DNA of 7,037 nucleotides from positions 1 through 7,037 of the forward strand of contig JANXCJ010000108.1 of the NCBI GenBank assembly GCA_025060275.1, in the 5' to 3' direction. Under the pieces are notes generated by a model. That model was given only the letters and a program-made list of their open reading frames with translations. It was not told where the DNA came from and searched no databases. Source of the DNA: Bacteroidia bacterium (GTDB lineage: Bacteria > Bacteroidota > Bacteroidia > SpSt-205). A program made the translations under genes and the position numbers. Of this stretch, positions 5,019 to 7,037 are shown piece by piece (position 1 is the first letter of the stretch; each line of letters starts with the position of its first letter).

Positions 5019-7037
5019 GTGCTTTTGAGAGGAGTCTGGAGATTACTCTGGTCTTGGGGAAAGCTACTTTTAGCATTAGGAATAGGAATTTGCCAAGTAC
5101 TACCTGATACATTGGATGCAAGCCGAATAGAACTCCAGCTTGAAGACCAGGCTGAGAGTGCGCCCGAAGGCATAGACTGGACACAAACAGCTGATATCTT
5201 AGAGGAGCTTGCACGCAATCCCTTAGACCTTAATCGGGCTTCTGATCTCCAGCTTATGCGAGTGCCAGGAATGACCTCTACCTTACTAAGAGCCCTAAGA
5301 AGACACCAAGCTCGCTACGGTCCACTTGTCTCTATCTATGAGCTACAGGCTATCCCAGAATTCACAGAACAGGCTTTCAGAGCTATTCAGCCCTATGTTA
5401 CGGTCAGACCCGCGACAGAATTAGATTTTGGCGAAGGTCCCCTCCAATTTCCTACTCTGAATCGCATAAAAGAAGTCGCCCGCTTCTCATTTATCCAACG
5501 CATACAAAGAACCTGGCGTAGTGAGTGGGAAAGAGGCGTGTGGGAAAAAGACACTCTCCGAGGGGCTTTAGGAGACCCTTATCGCCTCTACACACGCGTT
5601 TGGCTGCAGGCTAATCCCTATCTTTCCGTAGCCCTAATTGGTGAAAAGGACAGCTATGAACCATTAGAATGGAGAAGTGATAGGCGATATTACGGATATG
5701 ACTTCATCAGTGGTCATGTAGCCATAGGTAACTTAGGAGAGCTGCGAAAGATCATATTGGGAGATTATATCATTCAAGTAGGGCAGGGGTTAGTTTTTGC
5801 TCGCGGGTTAGGTTTTGGAAAAGGTGGCGACCCTATTATCACGCTCAAACAACCTTCCATAGGTCTGATGCCTTATACCTCTGTGAATGAATATCAGTTT
5901 TGGCGGGGTGCTGCAGCTACCTTGCGTCTTTCATCCAGCTGGGAGGTGATAGGAATGGTCTCTCGCCTTCGTCAGGATGGCACTATTACCCAGAGCTTGC
6001 AGGATACCACTGAAGAGCCTGAAATAGCCGTACAGACCCTTCTCTCTTCAGGCCTTCACCGCACTACTAGTGAAATTAACCGCCGAAAAAACCTACTTCA
6101 TGAGGCTGCAGGTGGCATCCTTTCATGGCACAAGGGTTGGAATAGCGCAGGGGCTACACTCTTGTATCAACGGTTCACTCCTTCTCTAAGCTTAGCAGGG
6201 GGGAAACCTTATCAACTTTTCGGATTTGAAGGCAAAGAGAATCTACTCGGAAGTGGCTTCTGGGATTTTACTGTAGGCAATCTAAACTGCTTTGGTGAGG
6301 CAGCTATTAGCCGGTCAGGGGGTAAAGCGATTACCTTCTCTTGCCTTGCTGCACTCCATCCCTCTTTAGATGTAGCACTGCAGCTCAGGCACTTTGACCC
6401 GAATTTTCATTCCTTATATGGGTACTCTTTCGCGGAGCGCCCTTATGCTTTACAAAATGAACAAGGACTCTATATAGGCTTCCGCATAAGACCTGCCCCT
6501 CGCTGGGAAATCACGGGTTTTCATGACCTCTATGCTTTCCCATGGTACCGCTATCGAGCAAATAATCCTACACAAGGACATGAGAACTTCTTACAAGTTA
6601 CCTATACTATCCGAAAGCGCCTCCAAGTATATCTAAGGCTAAGGTATGAAAGTAAGCCTTATAATGTAAGCACAGAATACAGCGAAGGTGAGCTTATGTA
6701 TCGGCTGATTCCTCATACCCGAGGGTATATAAGGCTTCATGGGAATTATGAAATATCCCCTTTTTGGCGATATATGGCACGCATAGAAGTGAGCCGATAT
6801 ACCCGAGAAGAAGAGAGCTTCGGCTATCTGATGTATCAAGATATCCGTTGGCAGCCCCACTTCATTTTCAGCCTCTCTATGCGTTGGGTGCTTTACCGCA
6901 TACAGAGTTATGATGCCAGAATATACACTTATGAAGCAATGCCACCTACCACTTTCTTCATACCTGGCTACTATGGGAATGGACAGCGAGTGTATGTATT
7001 AGCTCGCATGCGTATAGGGCAGCACTGGACTATATGG
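5019..7037 (+). CDS. HhH-domain protein with predicted outer-membrane beta-barrel, 3' end outside the window
   Basis: One frame is open from 4959 to the right edge with no stop or frameshift; from GTG 5019 it gives 673 residues. Residues 1 to about 30 resemble a signal peptide: basic start (MLLRGVWR), then a hydrophobic core (LLLALGIGIC). Residues about 66-127 form a ComEA-like helix-hairpin-helix region (PLDLNRAS, then LMRVPGM, then YELQAIPEF). The rest, from about 140 on, has no catalytic motif I recognise and alternates aromatic, polar and hydrophobic residues as beta-barrel strands do; landmarks are GDYIIQVGQGLVFARGLGFGKG (starting at 248, shortened here to its core), HRTTSEI (347-353), KPYQLFGFEG (396-405), FPWYRYR (507-513) and LRLRYESKP (539-547). 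This pattern matches, from memory, a Bacteroidota family of roughly 700 residues and unknown function, so perhaps 30-60 residues are missing. The first in-frame ATG (5256) lies inside the HhH region, so the start is GTG 5019 or TTG 5010 or 5025. Family call is firm; function and exact start are not. Confidence 0.85.
   Translation, partial: MLLRGVWRLLWSWGKLLLALGIGICQVLPDTLDASRIELQLEDQAESAPEGIDWTQTADILEELARNPLDLNRASDLQLMRVPGMTSTLLRALRRHQARYGPLVSIYELQAIPEFTEQAFRAIQPYVTVRPATELDFGEGPLQFPTLNRIKEVARFSFIQRIQRTWRSEWERGVWEKDTLRGALGDPYRLYTRVWLQANPYLSVALIGEKDSYEPLEWRSDRRYYGYDFISGHVAIGNLGELRKIILGDYIIQVGQGLVFARGLGFGKGGDPIITLKQPSIGLMPYTSVNEYQFWRGAAATLRLSSSWEVIGMVSRLRQDGTITQSLQDTTEEPEIAVQTLLSSGLHRTTSEINRRKNLLHEAAGGILSWHKGWNSAGATLLYQRFTPSLSLAGGKPYQLFGFEGKENLLGSGFWDFTVGNLNCFGEAAISRSGGKAITFSCLAALHPSLDVALQLRHFDPNFHSLYGYSFAERPYALQNEQGLYIGFRIRPAPRWEITGFHDLYAFPWYRYRANNPTQGHENFLQVTYTIRKRLQVYLRLRYESKPYNVSTEYSEGELMYRLIPHTRGYIRLHGNYEISPFWRYMARIEVSRYTREEESFGYLMYQDIRWQPHFIFSLSMRWVLYRIQSYDARIYTYEAMPPTTFFIPGYYGNGQRVYVLARMRIGQHWTIW

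Noticed and set aside
4997..5218. Two overlapping leftward open frames of about 70 codons (4997-5218 and 5005-5214)
   Set aside because: Both are antisense to the start of the HhH/barrel gene, whose rightward frame has family-level matches; the leftward translations look like low-complexity shadows.
6639..6860. Leftward 73-codon open frame
   Set aside because: It is antisense to the barrel region of the HhH gene, with no motif or start signal of its own.
1..7037. CRISPR array, insertion sequence or defence island
   Set aside because: There are no spaced direct repeats of array type, no transposase and no terminal inverted repeats; the recognised genes are housekeeping plus one surface protein.

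Overview
The window most likely comes from a member of the Bacteroidota. Three things point there. ClpB begins MNLNQFT, as in that phylum. The EttA-like ABC-F protein has the N-terminal wording I associate with it (EKII, then SYFYGAKIGVVG). The right-hand gene belongs to a large surface-protein family, a helix-hairpin-helix (HhH) domain followed by a predicted outer-membrane beta-barrel, that I know from Bacteroidota. Start regions have no clear Shine-Dalgarno sequence, which also fits. The species cannot be named from this sequence.

Layout from left to right. Positions 1-424 hold no convincing gene: a reading frame open to the left edge ends at 216 and could be the tail of a rightward gene, and the rest is non-coding with two stem-loops. 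A leftward ettA gene (425-2083) encodes a 552-residue translation factor with two ATPase domains. A 179-bp gap holds a stem-loop directly after the clpB stop and a good -7 promoter box next to the ettA start. A leftward clpB gene (2263-4896) encodes an 877-residue disaggregase. A divergent intergenic region (4897 to about 5018) is rich in A-tracts and nested inverted repeats. A rightward gene begins with a non-ATG codon near 5019 and runs off the right edge after 673 codons.

The two leftward genes are housekeeping and stress genes: ClpB rescues aggregated protein, and EttA gates entry of ribosomes into elongation according to energy state. Nothing shows that they share one transcript; the hairpin and promoter box between them suggest at least partly separate transcription. 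The divergent HhH/barrel gene is probably exported and need not be related in function, but it shares its promoter region with clpB.

I found no CRISPR array, mobile element, tRNA, rRNA or defence system, and no clear sign of a new multi-gene system. The points most worth a second look are the nested dyads between clpB and the HhH/barrel gene, the unexplained function and non-ATG start of that gene, the possible leaderless ettA transcript, and a Glu-to-His change in the first ClpB Walker A motif.
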